Translations under genes and position numbers: made by a program | In this document: positions 14,635 to 23,696 of the stretch, piece after piece | Layout of the letters: the number at the start of each line of letters is the position of its first letter | How positions within the stretch are numbered: position 1 is the stretch's first letter | Origin: Curvibacter sp. AEP1-3 | GTDB lineage: Bacteria > Pseudomonadota > Gammaproteobacteria > Burkholderiales > Burkholderiaceae_C | NCBI RefSeq assembly: GCF_002163715.1 | Contig: NZ_CP015698.1 | Coordinates: 310,001-374,000, forward strand | Reading direction: 5' to 3' | DNA: 64,000 nucleotides | Notes under the pieces: model-generated | The model's input: only the letters and a program-made list of their open reading frames with translations | What the model was told of the DNA's origin: nothing | Databases searched by the model: none

Positions 14635-16542
14635 GTGAGAGTCCTTACAACTCTCAAAGAATGTATGCGGAATGCAGAACATCATGGCGGCACTGCCGCG
14701 CTGACACTGGGCGCACTGGGTGTGGTGTACGGCGACATAGGCACCAGCCCGCTCTACACCGTCAAGGAAATCTTCGGACCCGCCACGGGCATCCCGCTGG
14801 ATGCACAGCACCTCATAGGCGCGGTGTCGGTGGTGTTCTGGGGCCTCATGCTGGTGGTCACTCTCAAGTACGTGTTACTCATACTGCGTGCGGACAACAA
14901 CGGGGAGGGCGGCATCATGGCGCTCACCGCCCTGGCGGCCAAAGCGGCCGGTACCACGCCGCGCCGTCGCATCACGCTGCTGCTCATCGGGGTCATGGGG
15001 GCAGCCCTTTTCTATGGGGACAGTGTGCTGACGCCCGCCGTGTCGGTGTTGAGTGCGGTGGAGGGCTTGGAGGTGATAACCCCTGCGTTCAAGCCTTATG
15101 TGCTGCCTATCTGCACCGGTGTGTTGATCGCGCTGTTCGCATTCCAGCGATTCGGCACCTCGGCAGTAGGCAAATTTTTCGGACCGGTGATCGTGGTGTG
15201 GTTCGGCGTGTTGGCAGCGACGGGGGTGGCCCAGATTGCGCAGGAGCCAGCCATACTTGCGGCACTGAATCCTCTAAACGCATTCTCGTTTCTCGCGGCA
15301 CAGGGTTGGCACCTCTTTGTGGCTTTGGGTGCCATCGTTCTAGCTTTCACCGGCGCCGAGGCGCTGTACGCCGATATGGGGCATTTCGGCAAGCGTCCTA
15401 TCCAATGGGCGTGGACCGGCCTTGTACTGCCAGCGCTGGCCATCCACTACATGGGCCAGGGCGCTTTGCTGATGCGTGACCCTTCTGCCCTGGAAAGTCC
15501 GTTTTTCCGCATGTTTCCTGAAGCCTGGCTGATTCCTGCTGTGGTTCTGGCGACGCTCGCAACGGTGATTGCTTCGCAAGCCGTAATTTCCGGATGCTAT
15601 TCCATGACCCGCCAGGCCATGCAGCTGGGGCTTTTGCCACGCATGCAGGTCATCAACACTTCTGCCAAAGAGGCTGGCCAAATTTACATGCCCGGGGTGA
15701 ACTGGTTGCTGCTGGTGGCCGTATTGCTGGCGGTGTTCGGGTTCGGCAGCTCGTCGGCCATGGCTGCCGCCTATGGCATTGCAGTCACTGTGACCATGTT
15801 GATTACGACGGTGCTGACCTTCTTTGTGGTGCGCCAGGGCTGGCGTCTGCCCTTGCCGCTGGCGATCGCGTCGACTGCCTTTTTCATCATCGTGGACGGC
15901 ATGCTGGTGGTGGCTTGCTCGCTCAAGTTCTTTCAAGGTGGTTGGTTCCCCTTGGTCATGGGCGCGGCTATCTTCATGGTGATGGCCACATGGCGTCGCG
16001 GACGCGAACTCTTGTTGAGTTCCTTGCGTCAGGACGATCCTGAACTCTTGCCTTTTGTGCAGTCGCTGAGCCAGGATAGCATGCATCTGGTGCCCCGCAC
16101 CGCCGTGTACGCCGTGGCCAACCCGGACACGGTACCCCAAGCCTTGATGCATAACCTCAAGCACAACCAGGTGCTGCATGAGCGCAACATCATCCTGACG
16201 GTAGTCTTCCATGACGTGCCCTGGATTCCATTTGAAGAGCGCGTCAAGGTGCAGCCGCTGGTCAGTGGCTTCTGGCGGGTCGAGGTGCACTACGGTTTCA
16301 AAAACAACCCGGACATCCCGCAGGCGCTCGAGCTGTGCAAGGCGCATGGCATTGCCATCAACCTGTTTGAAACTTCGTACTTCTTGAGCCGGGAAATTGT
16401 GGTGCCCACCAAGGGGCACGGCATGGCCTTGTGGCGCGAGCGCATGTTTGCCCTCATGTCACGCAATGCCGGCAATGCAGCGGACTTCTTCCGCCTGCCC
16501 GACAACTGTGTGGTGGAGCTCGGAACCCGGGTGCAGATTTAA
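14635..16542 (+). CDS. kup: Low-affinity potassium uptake protein Kup
   Basis: Kup is an inner-membrane proton-coupled potassium symporter. The protein has 635 residues (E. coli 622), begins with the conserved [20 protein letters not shown] (residues about 24-43), contains about twelve hydrophobic helices to residue 450, and ends with a cytoplasmic domain containing ETSYFLSRE. The GTG start at 14635 has AGG seven bases upstream; ATG 14665 (residue 11) is an alternative and would also leave the first helix intact. It follows the KdpE-like regulator by 46 bp with no terminator. Confidence 0.94.
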   Translation: MRVLTTLKECMRNAEHHGGTAALTLGALGVVYGDIGTSPLYTVKEIFGPATGIPLDAQHLIGAVSVVFWGLMLVVTLKYVLLILRADNNGEGGIMALTALAAKAAGTTPRRRITLLLIGVMGAALFYGDSVLTPAVSVLSAVEGLEVITPAFKPYVLPICTGVLIALFAFQRFGTSAVGKFFGPVIVVWFGVLAATGVAQIAQEPAILAALNPLNAFSFLAAQGWHLFVALGAIVLAFTGAEALYADMGHFGKRPIQWAWTGLVLPALAIHYMGQGALLMRDPSALESPFFRMFPEAWLIPAVVLATLATVIASQAVISGCYSMTRQAMQLGLLPRMQVINTSAKEAGQIYMPGVNWLLLVAVLLAVFGFGSSSAMAAAYGIAVTVTMLITTVLTFFVVRQGWRLPLPLAIASTAFFIIVDGMLVVACSLKFFQGGWFPLVMGAAIFMVMATWRRGRELLLSSLRQDDPELLPFVQSLSQDSMHLVPRTAVYAVANPDTVPQALMHNLKHNQVLHERNIILTVVFHDVPWIPFEERVKVQPLVSGFWRVEVHYGFKNNPDIPQALELCKAHGIAINLFETSYFLSREIVVPTKGHGMALWRERMFALMSRNAGNAADFFRLPDNCVVELGTRVQI

Positions 16543-16552
16543 GGGCGGGGGG

Positions 16553-17650
16553 TTAGGGGCGGGCCGTGGGGCCTTGCAGCACGGGCTTGGGCGCGCTGCG
16601 CCACTGCTCGATGCGCTGCTCCACCTGGGTGTGAAACAGGTAGCTCACGCCCAGCGCCACAAACCAGCTGCCGGCGATGAAGAACAGGGCGGCATCGCCG
16701 TCTTCCCAGCCCAACTCGGCCCAAGCGGCATTGGCCAACAGCAACACCGAGTAGTGCACCAGAAAGAGTGCATACGAAGTGCGGCTGAGTTGACCCACTA
16801 AGTAGTCCAGCCACCGGGGCAGCCGTAGCTGCCAACTGCCGAAGCTGGCCAGCACGGCTGACACGCTGATGGCCAGGGCCATGCGCTCGCGGAAGTTCAC
16901 GGTGAGCGATGCAAGGCCCGCGCTCAAGGCAGTGGCATACAGCACGATGGCATAGAGCCCGTGGCGAGCCCGCAGCCCGGCCCACCAGGCCAAGGCACCC
17001 AGGCCATAAGCACCGAAGAAGTACAAGGCCCACGCATCCCAGCTGGCATCGGTGTTGAACCAGGTTACCGAGGCGATACACAGCAGTGCCACCAAGCCCA
17101 TGCTGAGCCAGCGTTTGCCCCGGCTCACCCAGAGCAGCAATGCCAGAGCCGCGTACAGCTGGAAGTCAATGGCCACGTACCACACGCCCGCCGAGAGCGA
17201 CTCCACATCCAGCACGCTGTGCAGCAAGCTGGCGTGGGCCAAAAACTGGGTGAAAGTAGGCGCGGCGGGTACCACTGCCGTGTCCAGAAATGGACGTGCC
17301 AGCGCCGAGCACAGCACAGTGAGCAGCAATGCTGCAATAAAGGGGAACGCCAGCCGCACGTAGCGCTGCCACAGGCCCATCAGCATGGCGGTGGCGGGGC
17401 GTTTGGTCAGGGCGAAGCTGCGGGCGGCAAGGTAACCGGCCACCACTAGAAAGACTTGCACGGCCATGCGGGCGTTGTCATAGAGCCAGGCCATCACATC
17501 GGGCAGGGCGTCCGACGCGGCTTCAGACAAAGGCCCGTAGGCGGAAAAGTGATGCAGCACGATGCACTGGGCTGCAACGACTTTGAGGATATCGATCAGG
17601 CGGAACTGGTGGCGGGCGGGCAGGCGAACGGCGGTCATCAATGCAAGCAA
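16553..17650 (-). CDS. Acyltransferase-3 family membrane protein
   Basis: The 365-residue polytopic protein has about ten hydrophobic segments. It starts with the acyltransferase-3 (OafA/OatA-like) signature RLIDILKVVAAQCIVLHHF, which carries the conserved His pair (about 30-31). Such enzymes O-acylate cell-surface sugars, antibiotics or lipids; the substrate here is unknown. An internal Met at 17635 is an alternative start. It lies 20 bp downstream of the CoA-transferase gene, same strand, without evident functional link. Confidence 0.85.
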   Translation of the reverse strand: MLALMTAVRLPARHQFRLIDILKVVAAQCIVLHHFSAYGPLSEAASDALPDVMAWLYDNARMAVQVFLVVAGYLAARSFALTKRPATAMLMGLWQRYVRLAFPFIAALLLTVLCSALARPFLDTAVVPAAPTFTQFLAHASLLHSVLDVESLSAGVWYVAIDFQLYAALALLLWVSRGKRWLSMGLVALLCIASVTWFNTDASWDAWALYFFGAYGLGALAWWAGLRARHGLYAIVLYATALSAGLASLTVNFRERMALAISVSAVLASFGSWQLRLPRWLDYLVGQLSRTSYALFLVHYSVLLLANAAWAELGWEDGDAALFFIAGSWFVALGVSYLFHTQVEQRIEQWRSAPKPVLQGPTARP

Positions 17651-17670
17651 AAAGGGCCCCGCCGGCCTCT

Positions 17671-18579
17671 TTAAGCCAGCGTGAACAAGGGTATGTCTTT
17701 GGATGTGGCAAGCGCATCAAGCTGCTTGCGGGTTTTGCCGGCCACAAAAGCGGCAACGGCGGCATGGGTCTCTGGGGAGAACATGGCCAAGGGGTGCGAT
17801 TGTCGCAGACCCGCGGCCTCAGCCAGCGCCTTGGAAAAATGCGGCTCCAGCGCTGCAAGTGCCACGCGCCCGTCCTTGCAAGGGTAGACGCGGTAGCCTG
17901 CATGGCTTCCGCCCACTGCAGAACCCGGCAATGTCAGGCCCCAGCTGCGGGGCAGGGCGAGGTAAGCGGCCGCCTCGGAGAGGGCGACTTCCAGAAACAC
18001 TCCCTTACCTTTTTGGTGCTGGTGCAACCGGGTTTGCAGCACGGCTTCGCTGGTCATGAGCGAACCGCCCATGTCGGCATACAGGGTAGGGGGTAAGTCG
18101 AGGCCGGTTACCAAGCCGTTTTCAGCCAGGTAGGTGAGGTCGTGGCCGGGTTCCTCGGCGCGCTCGCCCGGTGCCCCCACGATGGCGACCATGGAGAGCT
18201 GGGGGTACTGCTTACGCAGGGCCTTCCATTCCAGCCCGAGTTTTCTGAGCGCACTGGGCCGGAAGGAGGTCAGCAGAACGTCGGCCTTGGCCAGTTCTTT
18301 GTGCAGTGCCTGCTGGCCTTTCTCGGTTTTGAGGTCGGCGGCCAGCACCCGCATGCCGCGGTGCATCTGGTCATAGGCTTTGCGGTTGTACAGGCCCATG
18401 GGGTCGCCGGAGGATCCGGCCGGTGCGCCTGCGGGGGCAGGAGGCTCCAGCTTGACGCAGGTCGCACCCATGTCGCAGCAGCGCATCAGCGCAGCGGGCC
18501 CCGGCAGGTTGAGTGCCAAGCTTAGTATGCGGGTGCCCTTGAGCGGGCGGATGGCTTTGGCGGCAATAGGTTCGGGCAT
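17671..18579 (-). CDS. CaiB/BaiF family (class III) CoA-transferase
   Basis: The 302-residue protein resembles class III CoA-transferases, including alpha-methylacyl-CoA racemase. Visible are RPLKGTRILSLALNLPGPAA at the N-terminus, the MGATCVKLEPP strand, DLKTEKGQQALHKELAKADVLLTSFRP, and GHDLTYLAENG, where the usual catalytic Asp-containing loop lies. It is shorter than the roughly 400-residue transferases but close to short racemase-like forms. Start 18579 begins the conserved part; the open frame upstream runs into the flavodoxin gene. A copy of the 48-bp repeat fills the gap between them. Confidence 0.82.
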   Translation of the reverse strand: MPEPIAAKAIRPLKGTRILSLALNLPGPAALMRCCDMGATCVKLEPPAPAGAPAGSSGDPMGLYNRKAYDQMHRGMRVLAADLKTEKGQQALHKELAKADVLLTSFRPSALRKLGLEWKALRKQYPQLSMVAIVGAPGERAEEPGHDLTYLAENGLVTGLDLPPTLYADMGGSLMTSEAVLQTRLHQHQKGKGVFLEVALSEAAAYLALPRSWGLTLPGSAVGGSHAGYRVYPCKDGRVALAALEPHFSKALAEAAGLRQSHPLAMFSPETHAAVAAFVAGKTRKQLDALATSKDIPLFTLA

Positions 18580-18585
18580 GATTTT

Positions 18586-18634
18586 GCTATCAAAAAAGAA
18601 GCTGCTCGCGCACATTCTGCCTGCGCTGGAGGCC
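18586..18634 (+). repeat. 48-bp bipartite palindromic repeat, copy a
   Basis: First of six ungapped copies in the window. Fixed landmarks, by repeat position, are GCTAY (1-5), AGCTGC (15-20), CGCA (24-27) and GCGCT (38-42), here followed by GGAGGCC. Copy a occupies almost the whole gap between the flavodoxin stop and the CoA-transferase start and is the only copy outside coding sequence. Confidence 0.8.
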
Positions 18635-18640
18635 TTTTTG

Positions 18641-19099
18641 TTAAGTAAGTGTCGCCAACTGGACGGCCCAGGTTTTGAGCCACTCCACTGCGTCTTCCTC
18701 GGGCTGCATCGTCTCCATCGCGTCAATCTCGCAGATGTCGCCCACTCGGCGGGCCCCCAAGTCTTGCAGCTTGGCGTCAAACTGTTTGCCGCCGCCAAGA
18801 AAGCTGTCGCCATAGCTGCTGTCACCCAAGGCGACCAGACCGTAACGGACATGGCCCAAGAACTTGGCCTCAGTGTCCAGGCTGTTGAGCAGGCCGGCGG
18901 CGTTGGGAGGCACATCGCCCACCCCGGTGGTGGACGTGCAAACGATAAAGACGCCAGGGGCATCGAACGCACTGATGGTGAGCCCATCCATGGGCAGGAT
19001 ATCGATGGTGGCGTCTATGTCGTCCGCACAGAATTGCAGGGCTTGGGCGACGCTGCTGGCGTTGCCATTGACGGTGCCGACAAGAATCGTGATTTGCAT
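18641..19099 (-). CDS. Flavodoxin, MioC-like
   Basis: The 152-residue protein has the FMN-binding start ITILVGTVNGNASSVAQ, the CTSTTGVGDVPPNA loop and LGDSSYGDSFLGGGKQFD, matching short-chain flavodoxins of the MioC type (about 147 residues). Such proteins shuttle electrons, for example in biotin synthase activation, but the partner here is unknown. Start 19099 is set where the flavodoxin fold begins. It is divergent from the exonuclease gene across 49 bp. Confidence 0.87.
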   Translation of the reverse strand: MQITILVGTVNGNASSVAQALQFCADDIDATIDILPMDGLTISAFDAPGVFIVCTSTTGVGDVPPNAAGLLNSLDTEAKFLGHVRYGLVALGDSSYGDSFLGGGKQFDAKLQDLGARRVGDICEIDAMETMQPEEDAVEWLKTWAVQLATLT

Positions 19100-19148
19100 G
19101 GCAGTAGTTGGGGGTGAAGGGCAGTTGGCAGCGATGATAGGGGCAATA

Positions 19149-20270
19149 ATGGCGGCCTCTCCCGGCAACGGGATTCCCGTCATTCGCAGGTGCCCCGTGA
19201 CCCAAGCCCCCCATCCCCAACTCGGCTTCTCTTTCTTGGCTGAATTGCCCACACTCGATCTGGAGCCGCCCAAGCGAGCCACTCGCAATTCCAAGGCAGC
19301 CAAAGTCGCCAAACACGTGACACCTGCAGCCACAGTGACGACGCCCATGGATGTGGAAGCCATGGCCCGAACGCTCGAGGCGCACCCGGACTACAAGCTG
19401 CAGCGCAGGTTGAAGCCTTGCCTGAATTGGCCCGGCGCAGCGCCGGGCGAGGTGAAAACCATTCTGGTGCTGGACACGGAAACCACAGGCTTGGATCAGG
19501 CCAAAGAAAAGATCATCGAACTCGCCCTATTGAGGGTGGATATCGACACCGCCACGGGCCTGCCCGTGGGCCCCGTGCAGGTGTATGACGGCTTGGAGGA
19601 CCCGGGCAAAGCCATTCCGCCCGATGTAGTGGCGATCACCGGGATTCAGGACGCAGATGTGCAGGGCCAAGCACTGGATGAGGCGCGCGTGGCAGAACTC
19701 ATGCAAGGGGTGGACGTGGTCATCGCCCACAACGCAGGGTTTGACCGTCCGTTTGTGGAGAGCCGCCTGCCGGCCTTTGCGGCGCTGCCCTGGGCGTGCT
19801 CGTTTGCTGATCTGGATTGGAAGTCAATGGGCCGCAGCTCCGCCAAACTGGAGAGCCTGGCGCAAGAGCTGGGCTTGTTTTACGACGCACACCGCGCTGA
19901 GATGGATTGCCACGCCTTGCTGGCAGTGTTGGCCGCCCCTTTGCCGCAAACCCAGTCAACGTCCCCGGGCGCAAACCGTACAGGCTTGGCCCATTTGCTG
20001 CAGTCCGCGCGCAACCCGAGCTATCGCTTAAGCGCGACGAACGCACCGTTTGAAGCCAAGGACCTGCTCAAAGCACGGGGCTACCGTTGGAATGCCGATC
20101 AGCGTGTGTGGGCCACCCGTTTGAGTGACGACGCTGCGTTACATGCAGAGTTTGATTGGCTGCGTCAGCAGGTCTATCACGGCCGGCACGCTGCGGTGCA
20201 GGTCGAGAAGATGGATGCATTGACGAAGTACTCCAGCCGCAGCGGTCAGACGACCCATCAACAGCTGTAA
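19149..20270 (+). CDS. DnaQ-type 3'-5' exonuclease
   Basis: A DEDDh exonuclease domain is visible: LDTETTG (metal-binding Asp-x-Glu), NAGFDRPFVESR, and HRAEMDCHALL supplying the His and last Asp. It resembles the proofreading epsilon/RNase T superfamily but is a stand-alone protein of about 373 residues with an uncharacterised C-terminal segment (LLQSARNPSYRLSATNAPFE onward). Start 19149 is preferred because AGGGG lies five bases upstream; ATG 19347 would remove a poorly conserved basic N-terminal stretch and remains possible. The nucleic acid it trims is unknown. Confidence 0.85.
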   Translation: MAASPGNGIPVIRRCPVTQAPHPQLGFSFLAELPTLDLEPPKRATRNSKAAKVAKHVTPAATVTTPMDVEAMARTLEAHPDYKLQRRLKPCLNWPGAAPGEVKTILVLDTETTGLDQAKEKIIELALLRVDIDTATGLPVGPVQVYDGLEDPGKAIPPDVVAITGIQDADVQGQALDEARVAELMQGVDVVIAHNAGFDRPFVESRLPAFAALPWACSFADLDWKSMGRSSAKLESLAQELGLFYDAHRAEMDCHALLAVLAAPLPQTQSTSPGANRTGLAHLLQSARNPSYRLSATNAPFEAKDLLKARGYRWNADQRVWATRLSDDAALHAEFDWLRQQVYHGRHAAVQVEKMDALTKYSSRSGQTTHQQL

Positions 20271-20281
20271 GGCGTCAGCGC

Positions 20282-20863
20282 ATGAACTGCCAACTGCTCA
20301 GTGTGCAAACCGGCACTGCCCGCAAGGTGCAGATCCAGGGGCGCAGCATTCTGACGGCGATCCGCAAAACCACGGTGACCGGCCCGGTGCCGGTGATGCC
20401 TCTGGGGCTGTTGGGCGACGAACAGGCCGACCCGTCGGTTCACGGGGGCTTGGACAAGGCGGTCTACGCCTATCCCTCAGAACACTACGAGTTCTGGCGC
20501 GAGGCGCGTCGGGAGGCGGGCGTGGCCGACATCGATGATCAACTGCCCCTCGGTGCCATGGGGGAGAACCTCACGTTGTCCGGTCTGCTGGAGCAGGATG
20601 TGTGGGTGGGCGATGTGCTGCGGTTTCAACACTGTGCCTTGCGGGTGGTGCAGCCGCGGGAGCCGTGCTTCAAGTTCAATGCGGCAATGGGCTTCAGCTC
20701 GGCGGTGAAAGCCATGGCCCTGAGCGGGCGCTGCGGGTTTTACCTTGCGGTGGATGTGCCAGGTACTGTGGAAGCGGGCGAGTCTTTCACAGTGCAGCCC
20801 GGGCCCCGGCAGATGGGCATCCCCGAGCTGTTCAAGGCCAAGTTGTTCAAGCACCTGCGCTAG
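20282..20863 (+). CDS. MOSC-domain protein (YiiM-like)
   Basis: The 193-residue protein carries the MOSC beta-barrel signatures DPSVHGGLDKAVYAYPSEHY (about 52-71) and GENLTLSGLLEQDVWVGDVL, and the conserved Cys in QPREPCFKF, the expected molybdenum-cofactor or sulfur ligand. The layout is that of E. coli YiiM, a molybdoprotein that reduces N-hydroxylated bases. Start 20282 follows the exonuclease stop by 11 bp, suggesting a shared transcript; both act around nucleic acids or bases, though a common role is inference. Confidence 0.86.
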   Translation: MNCQLLSVQTGTARKVQIQGRSILTAIRKTTVTGPVPVMPLGLLGDEQADPSVHGGLDKAVYAYPSEHYEFWREARREAGVADIDDQLPLGAMGENLTLSGLLEQDVWVGDVLRFQHCALRVVQPREPCFKFNAAMGFSSAVKAMALSGRCGFYLAVDVPGTVEAGESFTVQPGPRQMGIPELFKAKLFKHLR

Positions 20864-20875
20864 TGCGCAGGATGC

Positions 20876-21832
20876 TCAACCCCGGGTCAGGGTGGTGCTG
20901 ATCGCGTTGGCCAGTTCGTTGGGTTCGAACTTAGCGACATAGGCGTCCGCCCCCACACCACTGGCGTGGCCTTCACTGGCGCTGCCGGTGAGCGACGAAT
21001 ACACGATGACCGGAATGCCTGCAAAGCGGCTGTCATTCTTGATGCTGCGGGTGAGGGTGAAGCCATCCATCTCCGGCATTTCCAAGTCGGTCAGCACCAG
21101 GGCCACCTTGTCTTTGGCGCGCTTGCCATGGTTGACGGCATCGCTGTGGATTTGACCCAAGCGCTCCCACGCTTCTTTGCCGTTCTTCACTGCTGAATAA
21201 GCCACACCCATGGTCTTGAGGCTCTCTTCCACCAGCATGCGGGCAATGGCAGAGTCGTCCGCAAACAAGATGCTGGTGCCCTCGGGCAGCTTGATTTTCT
21301 GGATGTTGCTGTTGGCAGAGTCCGTTTGTGAATTTGGGAATACGTTGCGGATGATCTGCTCTACATCGAGCACCTGTGCGAGACGCGAATCCGCGACATC
21401 GCCATCAATCCGGGCCACGCCGGAGAGCAGACCTGAGCTGTTGTTGTCTGCGGCCAGAAGGTGTTTCCAGTCCAGCTGGATGATCTCTACCACTTCATCC
21501 ACCAGGAAGGCTTGGGTTGTGCGTGCGAACTCTGTAACCAGCACGATCTTGGAGTTGGTTTTGGGCACGCAACCGGACAAGGCGGGCAGGTCAATGACTG
21601 GAATCAATTGCCCCCGCACATTGGCCAAGCCCATGGCATGGGCCGGAGCATTGACGATGCTGGTGATTTCAGGGGCGACCACAATTTCACGCACCTTGAA
21701 CACATTGATGCCGAAGAGCTCGCTGCGCCCGCTGCCGGCAGAGTCACCGAGTCGGAAGAGCAGCAGCTGGAACTTGCTGTCGGCGGTGTGGCTGCTGCTA
21801 GGCGCTGTTTTGGTGTTGAGTGGCGTGCTCAT
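20876..21832 (-). CDS. cheV: Chemotaxis protein CheV
   Basis: The 318-residue protein joins an N-terminal CheW-like coupling domain (about 18-165, with NVRGQLIPVIDL) to a C-terminal receiver domain (about 187-316, acidic pair Asp192-Asp193, phospho-acceptor Asp249 in LTDLEMPEMDG). This is the CheV architecture, which couples chemoreceptors to the kinase CheA with phosphorylation-dependent adaptation. It stands alone here; no other che gene is in the window. It is convergent with the MOSC gene. Confidence 0.94.
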   Translation of the reverse strand: MSTPLNTKTAPSSSHTADSKFQLLLFRLGDSAGSGRSELFGINVFKVREIVVAPEITSIVNAPAHAMGLANVRGQLIPVIDLPALSGCVPKTNSKIVLVTEFARTTQAFLVDEVVEIIQLDWKHLLAADNNSSGLLSGVARIDGDVADSRLAQVLDVEQIIRNVFPNSQTDSANSNIQKIKLPEGTSILFADDSAIARMLVEESLKTMGVAYSAVKNGKEAWERLGQIHSDAVNHGKRAKDKVALVLTDLEMPEMDGFTLTRSIKNDSRFAGIPVIVYSSLTGSASEGHASGVGADAYVAKFEPNELANAISTTLTRG

Positions 21833-21870
21833 GGTCGTGCCTTTGGTAACTGGGGATGGGCACCTTCACT

Positions 21871-22719
21871 TTAACCCTTTCCGTGGACAGCGCTTTGGCT
21901 AAAAGACAGGGTTTTTGCAGCTTCTCTCAGGAACTGGCGCACTTGGGCGATATCAGGCCCCACGTGACGGTCAATCCGCCGGATGTAGGGGCAGGTCAAG
22001 GTCGCCAGCGCTGTGTTGTCCGGTCCCAGGATAGGGAATGAAACATCCGTCACGCCGAAAGTCTGCGCACTGTCCCGCTCCAGGTAACCTTGATCGCGGA
22101 TGGACTGCAGGGTGGCAGCAAGTTTTTCGTGCGAAATCGGGACCTCGCCATCCAGAGGGGTGTGCTCGGCCAGCATGCGCTGATAACTGTCGGGGTTGGC
22201 ATACGCCAGCAGCAAATGGCCGGACGCCGTGTCGAGCAAACCCACGCGCGCACCGCGTTGTACCGAAAAGCTCCATCCGCTGGGGCTGCTGATTTGGGCG
22301 CTGATGAGCACATTGCCGCGGTCATACACACCCATGTGGCAGCTTTGTTCGGCCTTGCGGGTGAACTCGTCCATGACCGGCAACGCCTGGTTAATCAGGC
22401 GGCTGAGGGGGGGGTGCATGTTCGCTAATGCAAACAGTTTGAGGCTGAGGGCATAGCGGTCACCGGACGGGTTGCGCATCACATACTGTCGCGCCACCAG
22501 GCGCTCCAGCATGCGGTAGATCTCGCTGGCGCTCCGGTCCATCTCTTTCACGATTTCCGCGCGGGTCAGGCCGTGGGCTTGACTCGCCAGCAGCTCCAGA
22601 ATGTCCAAGCCTTTGTCCAGGGCAGGGGCCCGGTAACGGTCCTCTGGGGGGAGGCCGGACTCATCAATCTCTTCGGTTTTGGGGCGTCTGCCACGGGGCT
22701 TCAATTCTTTGTCGGTCAT
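21871..22719 (-). CDS. IclR-family transcriptional regulator, probable fucose-pathway regulator
   Basis: The 282-residue protein has a winged-helix DNA-binding domain (about 30-95, LDILELLASQAHGLTRAEIV) and an IclR effector domain (about 110-275). It is transcribed divergently from the L-fucose operon across a 205-bp gap containing a 15-bp palindrome, so it is the likely regulator, with L-fuconate, a keto-acid intermediate or a sugar as effector. Whether it represses or activates cannot be told from sequence. Confidence 0.9.
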   Translation of the reverse strand: MTDKELKPRGRRPKTEEIDESGLPPEDRYRAPALDKGLDILELLASQAHGLTRAEIVKEMDRSASEIYRMLERLVARQYVMRNPSGDRYALSLKLFALANMHPPLSRLINQALPVMDEFTRKAEQSCHMGVYDRGNVLISAQISSPSGWSFSVQRGARVGLLDTASGHLLLAYANPDSYQRMLAEHTPLDGEVPISHEKLAATLQSIRDQGYLERDSAQTFGVTDVSFPILGPDNTALATLTCPYIRRIDRHVGPDIAQVRQFLREAAKTLSFSQSAVHGKG

Positions 22720-22878
22720 CGCTTGTCTCTGTTTTCGTGGTCTTGTCGTTATCGCACCAATTGCATGTCAACTCGCCGCTGTATTTTCAATGCAGGGTGC
22801 ACGTGTCAACTGTCTTCATAAATCTAGGGAAAGTACTGAGCGCAGGTTTTTACTTTCGAATTACAGTTTCTTCATCGG

Positions 22879-22893
22879 TGAATTATTTATTCA
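22879..22893. promoter_or_regulatory. Candidate IclR-type operator
   Basis: A perfect interrupted palindrome TGAAT-N5-ATTCA, 15 bp in total, lies in the AT-rich part of the regulator/operon gap, 31 bp upstream of the first fucose gene start. IclR-family operators are commonly palindromes of about this length. No second copy was noticed, so this is a suggestion. Confidence 0.4.
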
Positions 22894-22924
22894 TATTTGA
22901 ATTTAAGCAAACGGGGTGTCATCC

Positions 22925-23686
22925 ATGGGTGTAGGCAGGTTGGAAGGTAAAACGGTGTTGATCACGGCGGCTGCACAGGGCATAGGTCGTGCCAGTGCGC
23001 TGGCCTGTGCGCGGGAAGGTGCCCATGTCATCGCTACCGATATCAATGCAGCTTTTCTGGAGACGCTGGCTGCTGAGCATCCATCCATTCGTACTTCGGT
23101 GTTGGATGTGCGGAGCAACGAAGCCGTTTCTGCACTGGCAGCAAGCATGCCTGCATTGGATGCCTTGTTCAATTGCGCCGGAATGGTGGCCAACGGATCG
23201 GTGTTGGACTGCACCGAAGCAGACTGGGACTTGAGCTTCGACTTGAATGTGAAAAGCATGTTCCGGATGACGCGGGCATTCCTGCCGGGCATGCTGGCCA
23301 AGGCCGCTGCCGAGCAGGGCAGTGTGTCCATCATCAACATGGCATCCATGGCGTCCAGCATTAAAGGCTTTGCCAATCGTTGTGCGTATGGAGCCACCAA
23401 GGCCGCAGTGATCGGTTTGACCAAATCCCTTGCGGCAGACTACGTAAAGGCAGGCCTGCGTGCCAATGCCTTGTGCCCCGGCACGGTAGACACACCTTCT
23501 TTGCGGGGGCGCATTGCCTCTGCAGCAGACCCTGTGCAGGCGGAAAAGGACTTCATTGCCCGCCAACCCATGGGTCGTCTGGCGCTGGTGGAAGATATCG
23601 CGCCCATGGTGGTCTACCTTGCAAGTGATGAATCGCGTTTCGTGACGGGGCAAACGATGCTGGTGGATGGTGGTGTCACGATCTGA
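22925..23686 (+). CDS. SDR dehydrogenase, probable 2-keto-3-deoxy-L-fuconate dehydrogenase
   Basis: The 253-residue classical short-chain dehydrogenase has the nucleotide loop [13 protein letters not shown], the catalytic Ser in [10 protein letters not shown] and YGATK (Tyr/Lys). Its sequence is of the type (related to human BDH2/DHRS6) that oxidises the 4-hydroxyl of 2-keto-3-deoxy-L-fuconate in Xanthomonas. The assignment rests on family type plus its place at the head of a cluster encoding every other pathway step. Start 22925 has ACGGGG at a good distance; an in-frame GTG at 22916 is an alternative. Confidence 0.82.
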   Translation: MGVGRLEGKTVLITAAAQGIGRASALACAREGAHVIATDINAAFLETLAAEHPSIRTSVLDVRSNEAVSALAASMPALDALFNCAGMVANGSVLDCTEADWDLSFDLNVKSMFRMTRAFLPGMLAKAAAEQGSVSIINMASMASSIKGFANRCAYGATKAAVIGLTKSLAADYVKAGLRANALCPGTVDTPSLRGRIASAADPVQAEKDFIARQPMGRLALVEDIAPMVVYLASDESRFVTGQTMLVDGGVTI

Positions 23687-23696
23687 CGCCGGGTAC

